A DNA stretch of 64,000 nucleotides from Lysinibacillus fusiformis. GTDB taxonomy: Bacteria; Bacillota; Bacilli; Bacillales_A; Planococcaceae. The notes beneath the pieces are model-generated. The model saw only the letters and a program-made list of their open reading frames with translations. It ran no database searches and had not been told where the DNA came from. The translations under genes and the position numbers were made by a program. Shown piece after piece: positions 43,161 to 52,264 of the stretch. The stretch is taken from contig NZ_PDFK01000001.1 of NCBI RefSeq assembly GCF_002845985.1, forward strand, positions 1,116,001 to 1,180,000. Direction: 5' to 3'. Each line of letters begins with the position of its first letter. Position 1 is the first letter of the stretch.

Positions 43161-44181
43161 GGCCTTTTCCTCCTTGCTCTACTGTTTTTACTCGTGACAG
43201 CTCTGCAGCACGCTTCGCCTTACGTTTACGTTCCTTACTCTTATTGATAAATTGTGGTAAGATCAGCGCCAAAATAACGATGATAGCCGTAATTAATTTC
43301 ATATCTCCTGAATCAAGGAAGTCTACACGTAATGCTAATGCTAAAATAATACGGTAAATGATAGCTCCTGCAATGACTGCAAAAGTTGTACGGATAATGG
43401 TCTTTGTCCCAAAAATGGCTTCACCAATAATAACCGATGCAAGACCGATGACAATCATACCAATCCCCATACTAACATCGGAGAACTTCGAATATTGTGC
43501 GATTAAAGCTCCAGAAAATGCGACAAGCGCATTGGAAAGTCCAAGCCCTAAAATGATAAGTGTATCTGTATTTGCAGAGAAGCTACGAATCATTCGTTTA
43601 TTATCACCAGTTGCTCGGATAGCTAGCCCGACCTCAGTCTTCAAGAACCAGTCTGCTATTAACTTAATTAAAATCGTGATGATTAATACGACTATCAGCA
43701 CACTCCATGTATTTGGTACATGCTGAAAGCCCATGCCTTTTAATAGGTTATTGAGAGCAGCATCGATCCCTAAATCACTCCAAAATGCTTGAAACTTTGA
43801 AAAAATCGTTTCTGAGTTTAGTAGTGGAATATTCGGGCGACCTATAGTATTTTCTGCAGTTAACCCCATGATGCGCAGGTTAATCGAGTATAACGCAATC
43901 ATCATTAAAATCCCTGATAATAGTGGATTAATCTTTCCTTTCGTGTGAAGAATTCCTGTCATACATCCAGCAATAAATCCAGCAACAATTGCCACTAAAG
44001 TCGCTAAGATTGGGGAGTAGCCAAGCAAAATCATTGTTGCTGCAGTTGCCGCCCCTGTTACAAAGCTTCCATCAACCGTTAAATCCGGAAAATCTAACAC
44101 CCGAAACGTTAAATATACACCAAGTGCCATAATTGCATAGATGATTCCTTGCTCCACTGCGCCAAATAATGCTAAAAACAT
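43153..44181 (-). CDS. ABC transporter permease (PF04392-type importer)
   Basis: 342 residues with about nine hydrophobic helices of the BPD_transp_2 (LivH/RbsC-like) fold. GVYLTFRVLDFPDLTVDGSF near the N-terminus and GLGLSNALVAFSGALIAQYS in the middle are typical of permeases paired with PF04392 binding proteins. The C-terminal 30 residues are strongly basic (KERKRKAKRAAEL). It forms the membrane pore. It follows the binding-protein gene after a hairpin at 44237-44261. Confidence 0.9.
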   Translation of the reverse strand: MFLALFGAVEQGIIYAIMALGVYLTFRVLDFPDLTVDGSFVTGAATAATMILLGYSPILATLVAIVAGFIAGCMTGILHTKGKINPLLSGILMMIALYSINLRIMGLTAENTIGRPNIPLLNSETIFSKFQAFWSDLGIDAALNNLLKGMGFQHVPNTWSVLIVVLIITILIKLIADWFLKTEVGLAIRATGDNKRMIRSFSANTDTLIILGLGLSNALVAFSGALIAQYSKFSDVSMGIGMIVIGLASVIIGEAIFGTKTIIRTTFAVIAGAIIYRIILALALRVDFLDSGDMKLITAIIVILALILPQFINKSKERKRKAKRAAELSRVKTVEQGGKGLA

Positions 44182-44236
44182 CGTTGAATCATCTCCTAAA
44201 TCTTTTTATTATTTCTACTGCTTATAAATGAAGATA

Positions 44237-44261
44237 AAGCGGGGATAGTTCTCCCCCGCTT
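44237..44261 (-). terminator. intercistronic hairpin after the binding-protein gene
   Basis: AAGCGGGG and CCCCGCTT form a perfect 8-bp GC-rich stem with a 9-base loop and only a short U-poor tail. It lies between the binding-protein and permease genes and probably reduces read-through or protects the upstream mRNA. Confidence 0.6.
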
Positions 44262-44265
44262 CCAT

Positions 44266-45288
44266 TTATTTTTCTAGAAGTTCTGCACCCCAAGAATCTT
44301 TTATTTCAATTCCTAAATCATCCGCTACTTTTTTATTGATTAATAGTTTCAGATTTTGCGGATATTGTGCTGGCGTCTCGGCAGGTGTTGCTTCACCTTT
44401 TAAAATTTTCACAGCCATTTGACCAGCCTCATAACCAATATCGAAATATTCAAAACCATAAGCAGCTAAACCGCCTCGTGCAACAGAGTCTAGCTCTCCC
44501 ACAACAAGTGGTAATTCATTTGTATTGGCAACATCAATAACAGACTCTAAAGCAGAAACTACTGTATTATCAGTAATAATATAGAAAGCCTCTACCTTAC
44601 CAATTAGTGATTCTGTTGCTTGTTTTACATCTGCCGAAGTAGATGCTGACGCTTCTACTACTGTTAAGCCTTGTTCATCCATCACCTTTTTCACTTCTTT
44701 AACTTGTGCAACAGAGTTTTGCTCACCAGCATTGTAGACCATCCCTACTTTTTTGGCGCCAAGCTCTTTTAGGAATGCGACTGTTTTAGAAATCGTTTCA
44801 GGATGTAAATCAATTGTTCCTGTAACATTTTTTCCTGGCTTCTCCATTGATTCGATTAACTGTGCACCAACAGCATCTGTGACAGATGTGAAGATAATTG
44901 GAATATCACTTGTGGCTGTTGCCGCTGCTTGTGCAGAAGGTGTGGAGTTAGCAAAAATTAAATCTACGTTTGCACTTACTAGATTGTTAGCAATCGTTGT
45001 GTTAAGACTGTTATCTCCTTGTGCAATTTGTGGATCGTAGTCAACTTTTAAGCCAGCATCTTCAATTGCCTTTTTAAAGCCTTCCGTTGCTGCGTTTAAT
45101 GATGGATGCTCTACAATTTGAGTAATCCCGATTTTATATGTTTTATCCTCTGTATTCCCGCTCTCACTTGCATTGTTTGATTCATTCCCTTTTGAATTTG
45201 TTGAGCTAGATCCGCCACTACCGCAAGCAGCAAGTAGTAACACTAATCCAAAAAGAAGGAATGAAAGCTTTTTTACACTGTTCTTCAC
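44266..45288 (-). CDS. ABC transporter substrate-binding lipoprotein (PF04392/TrpX type)
   Basis: 340 residues. Signal peptide with lipobox LLAACGSG (Cys near 22), then a Ser/Asn/Gly-rich linker, then a type I binding-protein fold: YKIGITQIVEHPSLNAA, ANSTPSAQAAATAT, GTIDLHPETISKTV, VGMVYNAGEQNS and AAYGFEYFDIGYEAGQMAV. Members of this family include TrpX-type tryptophan and tyrosine transporters in Firmicutes, so the solute is probably an aromatic amino acid; this is inference. It is the first gene of a three-gene operon. Confidence 0.88.
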   Translation of the reverse strand: MKNSVKKLSFLLFGLVLLLAACGSGGSSSTNSKGNESNNASESGNTEDKTYKIGITQIVEHPSLNAATEGFKKAIEDAGLKVDYDPQIAQGDNSLNTTIANNLVSANVDLIFANSTPSAQAAATATSDIPIIFTSVTDAVGAQLIESMEKPGKNVTGTIDLHPETISKTVAFLKELGAKKVGMVYNAGEQNSVAQVKEVKKVMDEQGLTVVEASASTSADVKQATESLIGKVEAFYIITDNTVVSALESVIDVANTNELPLVVGELDSVARGGLAAYGFEYFDIGYEAGQMAVKILKGEATPAETPAQYPQNLKLLINKKVADDLGIEIKDSWGAELLEK

Positions 45289-45322
45289 AAATAATCCCCC
45301 CGATTATATTCTCAATATCTAT

Positions 45323-45346
45323 CACACTTTATCCAAACAAAGTGTG
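45323..45346. promoter_or_regulatory. inverted repeat upstream of the ABC transporter operon
   Basis: CACACTTT-ATCCAAAC-AAAGTGTG, a perfect 8-bp inverted repeat lying 35 bases before the binding-protein ATG. It may be an operator or an mRNA leader hairpin. Confidence 0.45.
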
Positions 45347-45563
45347 AATGTATCGCTATATTATCGTTATTATCAAGCTCCGTCAACAACATTATGAATG
45401 TTCTGACTTTTAAAACTGACGAAACATTTTAGTTTTTCATTCAATTCGCCGCTTTAAACCGCTAAACTACGCTATTTTAGTTAATTGCTTTCTTTTTAAA
45501 AAATAGTAAAAAATATTTATGACAATTTTACGAAGTGTGTCATATAGACAAAAAGTCTGACAT

Positions 45564-45593
45564 TTGACTTCTGCTAGATATCTATAATAAAAT
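45564..45593 (+). promoter_or_regulatory. sigma-A promoter of queT
   Basis: TTGACT, 18 bases, TAAAAT. It ends 20 bases before the preQ1 aptamer. Confidence 0.55.
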
Positions 45594-45612
45594 ATTGTCT
45601 TGTGTGAAAGCA

Positions 45613-45650
45613 CCGTGGTTCGTAACCATCCCACGCAAAAAAACTAAGGA
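45613..45650 (+). promoter_or_regulatory. preQ1-I riboswitch
   Basis: CCGTGG/CCACGC make the P1 stem around a TTCGTAACCATC loop, and the A-rich 3' tail CAAAAAAACTAAGGAG follows, as in preQ1-I aptamers. The SD (AAGGAG) is fused to the tail, so ligand binding should hide it and stop translation of queT. Confidence 0.9.
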
Positions 45651-45659
45651 GAAATGAAT

Positions 45660-46142
45660 ATGAAGATAAAATTTTTAGCAACAAGTGGTATTATTGCAGC
45701 GCTATATATTGCGGTGACAATGCTTGTTGCACCGTTTGGTTTTACAGAGGTACAATTCCGTGTATCTGAAATGTTTAACCATTTAGTTGCCTTTAACCCA
45801 CGCTTTGCCGTAGGGATCATTATTGGCGTATTGATCTCTAATCTATTTTCACCACTTGGCATTTACGATTTAGTGTTTGGTGTTGGTCATTCGATGATTA
45901 CACTTGGACTGTTCATTTTAATCTGTAAATATGTCAAAAATATTTGGGCACGTTTAATTATTAATACATTATTATTTACTTGCACAATGTTTATTATTGC
46001 CTTCGAGTTGAATTTGGCCTTAGAACTACCATTCTTCTGGACTTGGCTAACAGTGGCGGCAGGTGAATTTATTGTGTTAGCTGTTGGTGCACCGATTATG
46101 TATGCACTCAATAAACGCCTTCACTTTGATCATTTGATTTAA
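45660..46142 (+). CDS. queT: QueT-family queuosine precursor transporter
   Basis: 160 residues from ATG 45660 (9 bases after AAGGAG; the ATG at 45654 is too close). Five or six hydrophobic helices. The family opening is ATSGIIAALYIAVTMLVAPF, followed by EVQFRVSEMFNHL. It is the membrane S-component for an ECF importer of preQ1 or preQ0, working with shared energising subunits encoded elsewhere. The preQ1-I riboswitch in front confirms the pathway. Single gene with its own terminator. Confidence 0.94.
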   Translation: MKIKFLATSGIIAALYIAVTMLVAPFGFTEVQFRVSEMFNHLVAFNPRFAVGIIIGVLISNLFSPLGIYDLVFGVGHSMITLGLFILICKYVKNIWARLIINTLLFTCTMFIIAFELNLALELPFFWTWLTVAAGEFIVLAVGAPIMYALNKRLHFDHLI

Positions 46143-46143
46143 C

Positions 46144-46174
46144 AGACGAGTCTTTTTAGATTCGTCTTTTTTTC
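46144..46174 (+). terminator. terminator after queT
   Basis: AGACGAGT and ATTCGTCT pair around CTTTTTAG (one mismatch), followed by seven T residues. Confidence 0.8.
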
Positions 46175-46203
46175 TTGACACTATTCTGAAAATAAACTAC
46201 AAT
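46175..46203 (+). promoter_or_regulatory. sigma-A promoter of trpB
   Basis: TTGACA, 17 bases, TACAAT: a near-perfect consensus. It lies just before the T-box leader. Confidence 0.9.
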
Positions 46204-46209
46204 TCTTTC

Positions 46210-46437
46210 TAAATAAATGCAAGGAAGAAGAGTAGTAGCAAGCATAGTTACTTTCAGAGAGCTGGTGGATGGTGCAAACCAGTAGTAGGTACTTGTGAAT
46301 GGACTTCAGAGCAGCCTTATTAAATGTAAGGCCGATTCACTCCCCGTTATCGGAGTAAGAAAGCGCGCAAAAATTGCGAATGAAGGTGGCACCACGGTTA
46401 CTCGTCCTTTTTAAGAGGATTAGAGTGGCTTTTTTTA
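46210..46437 (+). promoter_or_regulatory. tryptophan-specific T-box leader
   Basis: The leader has the stem I features (GCTGGTGGATGGTGCAAACC AG, AGTAGGTAC), a specifier loop TGAATGGAC giving codon UGG (Trp), and the T-box GAAGGTGGCACCACGG (46382-46397). The terminator stem follows (CCACGGTTACTCGTCCT with AGGATTAGAGTGG, then TTTTTTT to 46437). Uncharged tRNA-Trp should favour the antiterminator and turn on trpB. Confidence 0.95.
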
Positions 46438-46469
46438 TGGAAAAATTAGCATAGAGGAGTCGAGTAAAG

Positions 46470-47633
46470 ATGAGTAAAGTAGTAGAGAAAAAAGGTTATT
46501 TTGGAGAATTTGGCGGAAGCTTTGTTCCAAAGGAGCTTCAAAATGTCTTAACTATTCTAGATGAGCATTTCCAAAAGTTTAAAGATGATGAAGAATTTAA
46601 AAAAGAATTGGATTACTATTTCCGTGAGTATGTTGGTCGTAAATCCCCACTTTATTTTGCAGAAAATTTAACAAAGCAATTGGGTGGCGCAAAAATTTAT
46701 TTAAAACGTGAAGATCTTAACCATACAGGCTCACATAAAATTAATAATGTCTTGGGACAGATTTTACTAGCCAAACGTATGGGGGCAAATCGCGTTATTG
46801 CCGAAACAGGTGCAGGTCAACATGGTGTAGCAACTGCGACTGCTTGTGCCATGTTTGGAATGGATTGCACTATTTATATGGGCTTAGAGGATACAAAACG
46901 TCAAGCATTGAACGTGTTTCGCATGGAGCTTCTTGGCGCGAAAGTAGTAGCTGTTGATAAAGGGCAAGGACGTTTAAAGGATGCAGTTGATGAAGCATTC
47001 GCTGACTTAGTCGAAAACTATGAAACAACGTTTTACTTATTAGGTTCAGCAGTTGGGCCACATCCCTTCCCATCAATGGTTAAACACTTCCAATCTGTGA
47101 TTAGTCGCGAAAGTCGTGAACAGATTTTAGAAAAAGAAGGAAAGCTACCAGCAGCGATCCTTGCCTGTGTTGGCGGTGGCAGTAATGCCATTGGAGCATT
47201 TGCAGACTACATTGCAGATGAACAGGTTCGTCTTATTGGAATAGAGCCAGATCAAGCTGCTACATTAAACGAAGGTTCGCCCGGAGAGCTACATGGCTTC
47301 AAATGCTTAGTATTACAGGATGCAGACGGCAATCCACTACCAACCTATTCAATAGCTGCTGGTTTAGATTACCCTGGAGCAGGTCCAGAACATAGTCATT
47401 TAAAAACAATTGGCCGTGCTGAGTATGTGACTGTGACAAACAAAGAAGTCCTTGAGGCATTTCAAGTACTTTCGAAGGTTGAAGGGATTATTCCTGCCCT
47501 TGAGAGCTCACATGCGGTCGCACATGCTCTAAAATTAGCACCAACTTTATCATCTGAAGAAAGCATTATTATTAATATCTCAGGTCGTGGTGATAAAGAC
47601 GTGGAACAGGTTTTCCACATGTTAACTAAATAA
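46470..47633 (+). CDS. trpB: tryptophan synthase beta chain
   Basis: 387 residues, a TrpB1-type beta subunit. [16 protein letters not shown] at the start, the PLP lysine in [30 protein letters not shown], the phosphate loop [14 protein letters not shown] and SGRGDKDVE at the end. It condenses indole with serine to tryptophan. GAGGAG precedes the ATG. No trpA, trpC or other trp gene is adjacent: it is a single gene with its own T-box and terminator, which is unusual because trpB normally pairs with trpA. Confidence 0.95.
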   Translation: MSKVVEKKGYFGEFGGSFVPKELQNVLTILDEHFQKFKDDEEFKKELDYYFREYVGRKSPLYFAENLTKQLGGAKIYLKREDLNHTGSHKINNVLGQILLAKRMGANRVIAETGAGQHGVATATACAMFGMDCTIYMGLEDTKRQALNVFRMELLGAKVVAVDKGQGRLKDAVDEAFADLVENYETTFYLLGSAVGPHPFPSMVKHFQSVISRESREQILEKEGKLPAAILACVGGGSNAIGAFADYIADEQVRLIGIEPDQAATLNEGSPGELHGFKCLVLQDADGNPLPTYSIAAGLDYPGAGPEHSHLKTIGRAEYVTVTNKEVLEAFQVLSKVEGIIPALESSHAVAHALKLAPTLSSEESIIINISGRGDKDVEQVFHMLTK

Positions 47634-47640
47634 TTCAATA

Positions 47641-47676
47641 AAAGAGCGACTTCCATAAAAGGAAAGCGCTCTTTTA
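47641..47676 (+). terminator. terminator after trpB
   Basis: AAAGAGCGACTTCC and GGAAAGCGCTCTTT pair with an internal mismatch around ATAAAA, ending in T residues. Confidence 0.85.
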
Positions 47677-47785
47677 ACTATGCCAATAATCGAGGGTATA
47701 TTTCGGCAATACTATATCGAAGCTTAGCTATTTTGGTTTCATAATTTAATTAATATATTCCAACAATTCTCTTTTACAGACACAT

Positions 47786-47818
47786 AAAAAACGGATGTAG
47801 ACTAATTCTACATCCGTT
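47786..47818 (-). terminator. terminator after the threonine dehydrogenase-like gene
   Basis: AACGGATGTAGA and TCTACATCCGTT form a perfect 12-bp stem with a 5-base loop, followed by TTTTAT on the minus strand. Confidence 0.9.
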
Positions 47819-47828
47819 CCTTTAACGA

Positions 47829-48782
47829 TTAGGAAATTGCCTTTTTATGCAGTTTCATTTTTAGTTTTTCTAACATATCTATCGTCATTTTGGCTAAATC
47901 ATACTCTGCTTTGAAGCCCCACTCTTTTTGAGCTGCGTCAATATTTAAAGAGTTTGGCCAACTGTCTGCAATCGCTTGACGCACTGGATCAACCTGATAA
48001 TCCATTGTGAAATTTGGCAAATGCTTCTTGATTTCAGCTGCGATTTGTGATGGTTCAAAGCTCATCGCTGTAATATTAAAGGCATTGCGATGAACGAGCT
48101 TACTACCATCTGCCTCCATTAAATCTACAATAGCTTGTAAGGCATCTGGCATGTACATCATATCCATAAACGTACCTTCCTGAATATAAGATGTGTACTT
48201 ACCTTGCTCAATTGCTTCATAGAAAATTTCTACTGCATAATCAGTTGTACCACCACCTGGAGGTGTTACATAAGAAATTAATCCAGGGAAACGTACACCA
48301 CGTGTATCAACACCAAAACGATTGAAGTAATAATCGCATAATAATTCACCCGCTACCTTATTTACACCATACATAGTTGTTGGACGTTGCAAAGCATCCT
48401 GCGGTGTATCTTCCTTCGGTGTAGATGGACCAAATGCTCCAATTGAACTTGGCGTGAAAAATTGCATATTTAACTCACGAGAAACTTCCAATGCATTCAT
48501 TAAACCGCCCATATTTAAATTCCAAGCTAACAATGGATTTCTTTCAGCTGTGGCTGATAGTAATGCTGCTAAATGCATCATCGTATCTGCACCAAAGTCC
48601 TTTGCTAAATCGTGCATTCTTTGTCCATCTGTCACGTCCAATATTTCAAATGGGCCCTTAGTATGTTCAAGCTTTCTAATGTCTGTAGCAAGTATATTGT
48701 CCTCTCCATAAATACCACGAAGTTTTTCTACAAGCTCAGAACCAATTTGACCAAGTGCCCCAGTAACAATAATCTTTTTCAT
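47829..48782 (-). CDS. SDR-type L-threonine 3-dehydrogenase-like epimerase-fold protein
   Basis: 317 residues, extended SDR fold. Nucleotide motif [16 protein letters not shown] at the N-terminus, [13 protein letters not shown], the catalytic [15 protein letters not shown] (YxxxK) and the substrate region [13 protein letters not shown]. These match the SDR-type L-threonine dehydrogenases found in Firmicutes and archaea, which make 2-amino-3-ketobutyrate. The partner kbl is not adjacent. A generic NAD-dependent epimerase function cannot be excluded. GGAGG precedes the ATG. Confidence 0.82.
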   Translation of the reverse strand: MKKIIVTGALGQIGSELVEKLRGIYGEDNILATDIRKLEHTKGPFEILDVTDGQRMHDLAKDFGADTMMHLAALLSATAERNPLLAWNLNMGGLMNALEVSRELNMQFFTPSSIGAFGPSTPKEDTPQDALQRPTTMYGVNKVAGELLCDYYFNRFGVDTRGVRFPGLISYVTPPGGGTTDYAVEIFYEAIEQGKYTSYIQEGTFMDMMYMPDALQAIVDLMEADGSKLVHRNAFNITAMSFEPSQIAAEIKKHLPNFTMDYQVDPVRQAIADSWPNSLNIDAAQKEWGFKAEYDLAKMTIDMLEKLKMKLHKKAIS

Positions 48783-48875
48783 TTCTCAAAACCTCCACAT
48801 ATGAACAATTGTACTTGCTGAAAGTACAAATATATATTGATAAACATTGATTTAATAACACTTTCAATGAAACTC

Positions 48876-48904
48876 ATTATAATGTGTTCGTTTTGAAAAT
48901 ACAA
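48876..48904 (-). promoter_or_regulatory. sigma-A promoter of the threonine dehydrogenase-like gene
   Basis: TTGTAT, 17 bases, TATAAT on the minus strand, giving a leader of ~85 bases that contains a small hairpin (GTACTT/AAGTAC). The rest of the 48905-49133 gap is very AT-rich and holds no gene; a GCAAAGAA...TTTTTTTGC stretch near 49068-49090 may help end the mcp transcript. Confidence 0.6.
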
Positions 48905-49133
48905 CAATTATATTAATAATATTCATTAAAAGGAACATACAATCCCTTACTTCCAGTATATGAGCACTCAAAAAATATTGTGCTACAAAAATATAAAAAA
49001 TACAATTGTACACCTCAAAAATACAAAAAATTAAATCTTTCATAAACTAGTTTTGTAACCACGCAAAAAAAGAACCTTCTTTGCTAATTTCCGCAAAAAA
49101 GACTCCTTTTCAACATTATTCTTTAATATTAAA

Positions 49134-50804
49134 TTAGATTGAAAAACGTTTAACAGCAATTTGCAAAACTTTTGATACTTTGCGCAATTCTTTAATGTAA
49201 TTATGGTATTGTTGTTGAGCTGTTAATTGATCTGCTGTTAATGTAGCAACATGCTTAGTGGATACGGCATTCGTATCCGATATAGCTGTTAACATAACCG
49301 CATCCTCACTCACCTTTTGGGTGTGAGTGGCTATCTCTTGAACTGTAGCAGATACTTCCATCATATAAGGCTTGATTGTATGTACTTTTTCTAAAATTTG
49401 ATCAAAACTTGTCGCTGTTTGTCCTGTTACGGCAACACCTTTTTCAGTAGCCAACAACACGCCCTCCATCATTTGTACTGCATAGCTCGAATCTAAATGG
49501 ATGTTTTGTACAATGGATGTAATCGTTTGTGTTGATTGGACTGTTTGTTCCGCAAGCTTCCGCACCTCATTGGCTACAACCGCAAACCCCTTTCCATGTT
49601 CTCCTGCTCTTGCTGCTTCAATGGATGCGTTTAACGCTAGTAAGTTGGTTTGTGCTGTTATTTTTTCTATGACCTCAATCATTTGATCGATTGATGAGGC
49701 ACGCTCAACCAAGTTAAAGATAGCTGTATTCGACTTTTCTACGGCCTGCTTAATGACCTGCATTTGCATTAAATTAGCCTGTACAATTTCAGTTCCACTC
49801 TCAGCATCTCTTGCTGTTTGATGCGCAAAGCTTTCCACGACCTGCACTTTTTCTAAAATGACTTGTACATCATTTAAAACTTCCTCTAAAGAAGCTGTAT
49901 TGGAAGCCAATTTACTAGTAGAAGCAGCCGTTGAATCTGAAATAGATTGTACATCTTTTGCTATTTTTAACGTTGTTGTTGATGATTGCTCTGAGGATCC
50001 TTGCAATTTACCTGTCATTTCTTCTACTTCATAGGCGCTGTCCGTTACAGTATGGAGTAGGTGTTTTACCTCTGTGACCATTTGATTGTAAGACAGTACT
50101 ACCTCACCAAGCTCATCATGGGCAACATAACTTGCATTCGCAGTGAAATCGCCTTGTTCTGCTCGTTTTAATAATGATTTCAATTGACGTGTTGGTACAT
50201 TGACTGCCTTAGTTGCGATAAATCCTATCAGAATGACAAGCAACACCACCGCTAAGCATACGCCACCTAGTAACCAATAACCAAATTGCACATCTTGTTG
50301 ATAATACTTCTGTTGATCCTTCGCTTTTTCAACCAAATAATTTTGTGTTTCTTCTAATAATGTATGGCTTTCCTGACTTATTGGTAGAAATGTTAGCGAA
50401 TAGAACTGCTCTAGCTCACCTTGGTTCAATTGCTTATAACTCTCAATCAATTCTCCTTGCTTCTTCAGCAAGGATTTAAATTTTTTAATTTGATGACTCA
50501 TTTTTTTATCAATTTCTTGGCTATCCAATTGCTTTAAAGGCTGTGCCATCTCTTTTAAAATAACCGTCATTTCTTGATAGTCACCCTGAGCATCTACGAT
50601 AAAATCTAATTGACGCTGTGATTCTTCTAGCTCATTCAGCCAACCGATTGGGACAAGTCCCTGTGTGTAACTCTCACTTGCATGCCACGACATCTTCCTT
50701 AAATAATCCACACTAAACACACCCAGCAATACATTCGATAATACACAAACAATCATGAGTACAAGTAACTTGTCCTTCACCTTTATGAAACGGAAAAAAT
50801 GCAT
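49134..50804 (-). CDS. methyl-accepting chemotaxis protein
   Basis: 556 residues from ATG 50804 (upstream TTG has no SD). Transmembrane helix 1 (~8-28), an extracellular four-helix-type sensor (~30-178), helix 2 (~179-202, [18 protein letters not shown]), a HAMP domain (~204-255), and the signalling hairpin with the CheA/CheW tip [27 protein letters not shown]... (residues ~380-410) and flanking methylation helices. It senses a ligand outside and controls the flagellar phosphorelay. Ligand unknown. Monocistronic. Confidence 0.93.
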   Translation of the reverse strand: MHFFRFIKVKDKLLVLMIVCVLSNVLLGVFSVDYLRKMSWHASESYTQGLVPIGWLNELEESQRQLDFIVDAQGDYQEMTVILKEMAQPLKQLDSQEIDKKMSHQIKKFKSLLKKQGELIESYKQLNQGELEQFYSLTFLPISQESHTLLEETQNYLVEKAKDQQKYYQQDVQFGYWLLGGVCLAVVLLVILIGFIATKAVNVPTRQLKSLLKRAEQGDFTANASYVAHDELGEVVLSYNQMVTEVKHLLHTVTDSAYEVEEMTGKLQGSSEQSSTTTLKIAKDVQSISDSTAASTSKLASNTASLEEVLNDVQVILEKVQVVESFAHQTARDAESGTEIVQANLMQMQVIKQAVEKSNTAIFNLVERASSIDQMIEVIEKITAQTNLLALNASIEAARAGEHGKGFAVVANEVRKLAEQTVQSTQTITSIVQNIHLDSSYAVQMMEGVLLATEKGVAVTGQTATSFDQILEKVHTIKPYMMEVSATVQEIATHTQKVSEDAVMLTAISDTNAVSTKHVATLTADQLTAQQQYHNYIKELRKVSKVLQIAVKRFSI

Positions 50805-50825
50805 GATCCTTGGCTCCTCCTCCAA

Positions 50826-51214
50826 CTCTTACCAATAATGATAGTATGAAGATATAAAGCCAGTGTTATGTTTTTGTAAAGATTGCAAGAAGAATTAAGA
50901 ATTTATGCCCATTATCTAGTTTTATATAGGTAATTTACCACACAAATAACTCCCTACCATTGATCCTTAATTATACTATTTCTGCCACCGTAACCTTCCA
51001 TGCATTCCAAACCTTTATCGTATTAATAGAGGTTGGATGTAAGTTTAGTAGTTCATTTTCTTCTACTAGGTGGGATTAGCTGTCTTTTTGTCCACTCCAG
51101 TAGTGTAAATTAAGCTCCTTCATCATCAATATTATCGAACATCATGCTTATGGGAATTGTTATGACTATTCATAAGTCTTATAAAGGTAATATGTTTAAA
51201 GTAGAGGACTAACA
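50826..51214. other. intergenic stretch upstream of the mcp gene
   Basis: AT-rich region that must contain the mcp promoter. I see no clear -35/-10 pair, RNA gene or coding frame. Confidence 0.5.
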
Positions 51215-51254
51215 AAATGCAAGTAGAGAAAAGACCTTCCTATTCTCTACTTGC
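51215..51254 (-). terminator. terminator of the opp/sugar/asparaginase operon
   Basis: GCAAGTAGAGAA and TTCTCTACTTGC form a perfect 12-bp stem with a 12-base loop, followed by ATTTTGTT on the minus strand. Confidence 0.85.
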
Positions 51255-51271
51255 TAAATTAAAAGGGAGGA

Positions 51272-52252
51272 TTAATTAGTTAAAAACTCCTTAATACTAG
51301 CATTATATTGATCGATAAATATTTTCGCTTCATTATTAGGTAGTTTTAATGCGGCTAATGCGGCACCGCCAACTGGTAGGCTATAAGCACCCATAAAGTC
51401 ATACTGATTGCTATTATTTTTATCAATGGAGGCTAATTTTTCAATAAATAACGTCAATTCATTAAAAACTCCACCAGCTAGCACGACTTTGACACGCGTA
51501 TCTGAAAACGGATTTTTTTTGTAACAAGCATCTATACTTTGATAAAAAACATGGCACACTTGATCCAGAATCGTGTTCGCTACAGCATCACCTCTTTTAG
51601 CGCAATCAATGGCAATCTTACTTAAAGGAGAGATTGTATCTCTCGGATGTCCTTTTCCATAAACAATTTCAATTATTTGTGGAATGGATTGTAATTGAAA
51701 ATAATTTAATACTGAGGATGTGAGGCTCGTTTCTGGCCCTCTTTTATCAAATGCTTTAAACACCGCTTTTAATGTGCGAATACCAATATCATAGCCACTG
51801 CCTTCATCATCAAAAATATAGCCCCATCCTGCCGTACGCTCAACTCTGCCAGACGAATCTATACTTAATGTAATTGCACCTGTACCAGAAATCTGTACAA
51901 TGCCAGACTGACCTAATGTACCAGCATACAGCGCGTTCAACCCATCATTCGACAGTGATAATTGACAGCCTTCAGGTAATAGCGAGGTTAGTAATGTGTG
52001 GGTAATCTCCTCATTATTATTTTCCGTTACGCCAGATAGTCCCGCATGGCACTTCGTAATTTGATGAAAATCATAAGGTTGTTGTCTTTTTAAATCATTT
52101 ATTAGTTCTGTTATCGTCTGCGTAAATTGCTCTAAGCTCATAGATGTGGGATTACTTTTACCTGTTTCTGCTAGTGCTATAACTTGCCCACGAAATGTTG
52201 AGATTGTCGCAATTGTTTTTGTTCCACCACCGTCAATTGCCAAAACATACAA
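51272..52252 (-). CDS. BadF/BadG-type sugar kinase (N-acetylglucosamine kinase-like)
   Basis: 326 residues from a TTG start at 52252, after GAGGTGAAGG. Actin-like ATPase fold with the phosphate-1 motif LAIDGGGTKTIATIS, AGLSGVTENNN, GTGAITLSIDSSG and GWGYIFDDEGSGYDIG, followed by VVLAGGVFNE. This layout matches the NAGK family, which phosphorylates GlcNAc and related amino sugars at position 6. Substrate here is inferred; it is the last gene of an operon with an asparaginase and sugar dehydrogenase/isomerase genes. Confidence 0.85.
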   Translation of the reverse strand: MYVLAIDGGGTKTIATISTFRGQVIALAETGKSNPTSMSLEQFTQTITELINDLKRQQPYDFHQITKCHAGLSGVTENNNEEITHTLLTSLLPEGCQLSLSNDGLNALYAGTLGQSGIVQISGTGAITLSIDSSGRVERTAGWGYIFDDEGSGYDIGIRTLKAVFKAFDKRGPETSLTSSVLNYFQLQSIPQIIEIVYGKGHPRDTISPLSKIAIDCAKRGDAVANTILDQVCHVFYQSIDACYKKNPFSDTRVKVVLAGGVFNELTLFIEKLASIDKNNSNQYDFMGAYSLPVGGAALAALKLPNNEAKIFIDQYNASIKEFLTN

Positions 52253-52264
52253 GTACCTTCACCT

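Noticed and set aside
45289-45610. Possible T-box before the PF04392-type transporter
   Set aside because: No GGTGGCACC-type T-box sequence occurs on the minus strand in this region.
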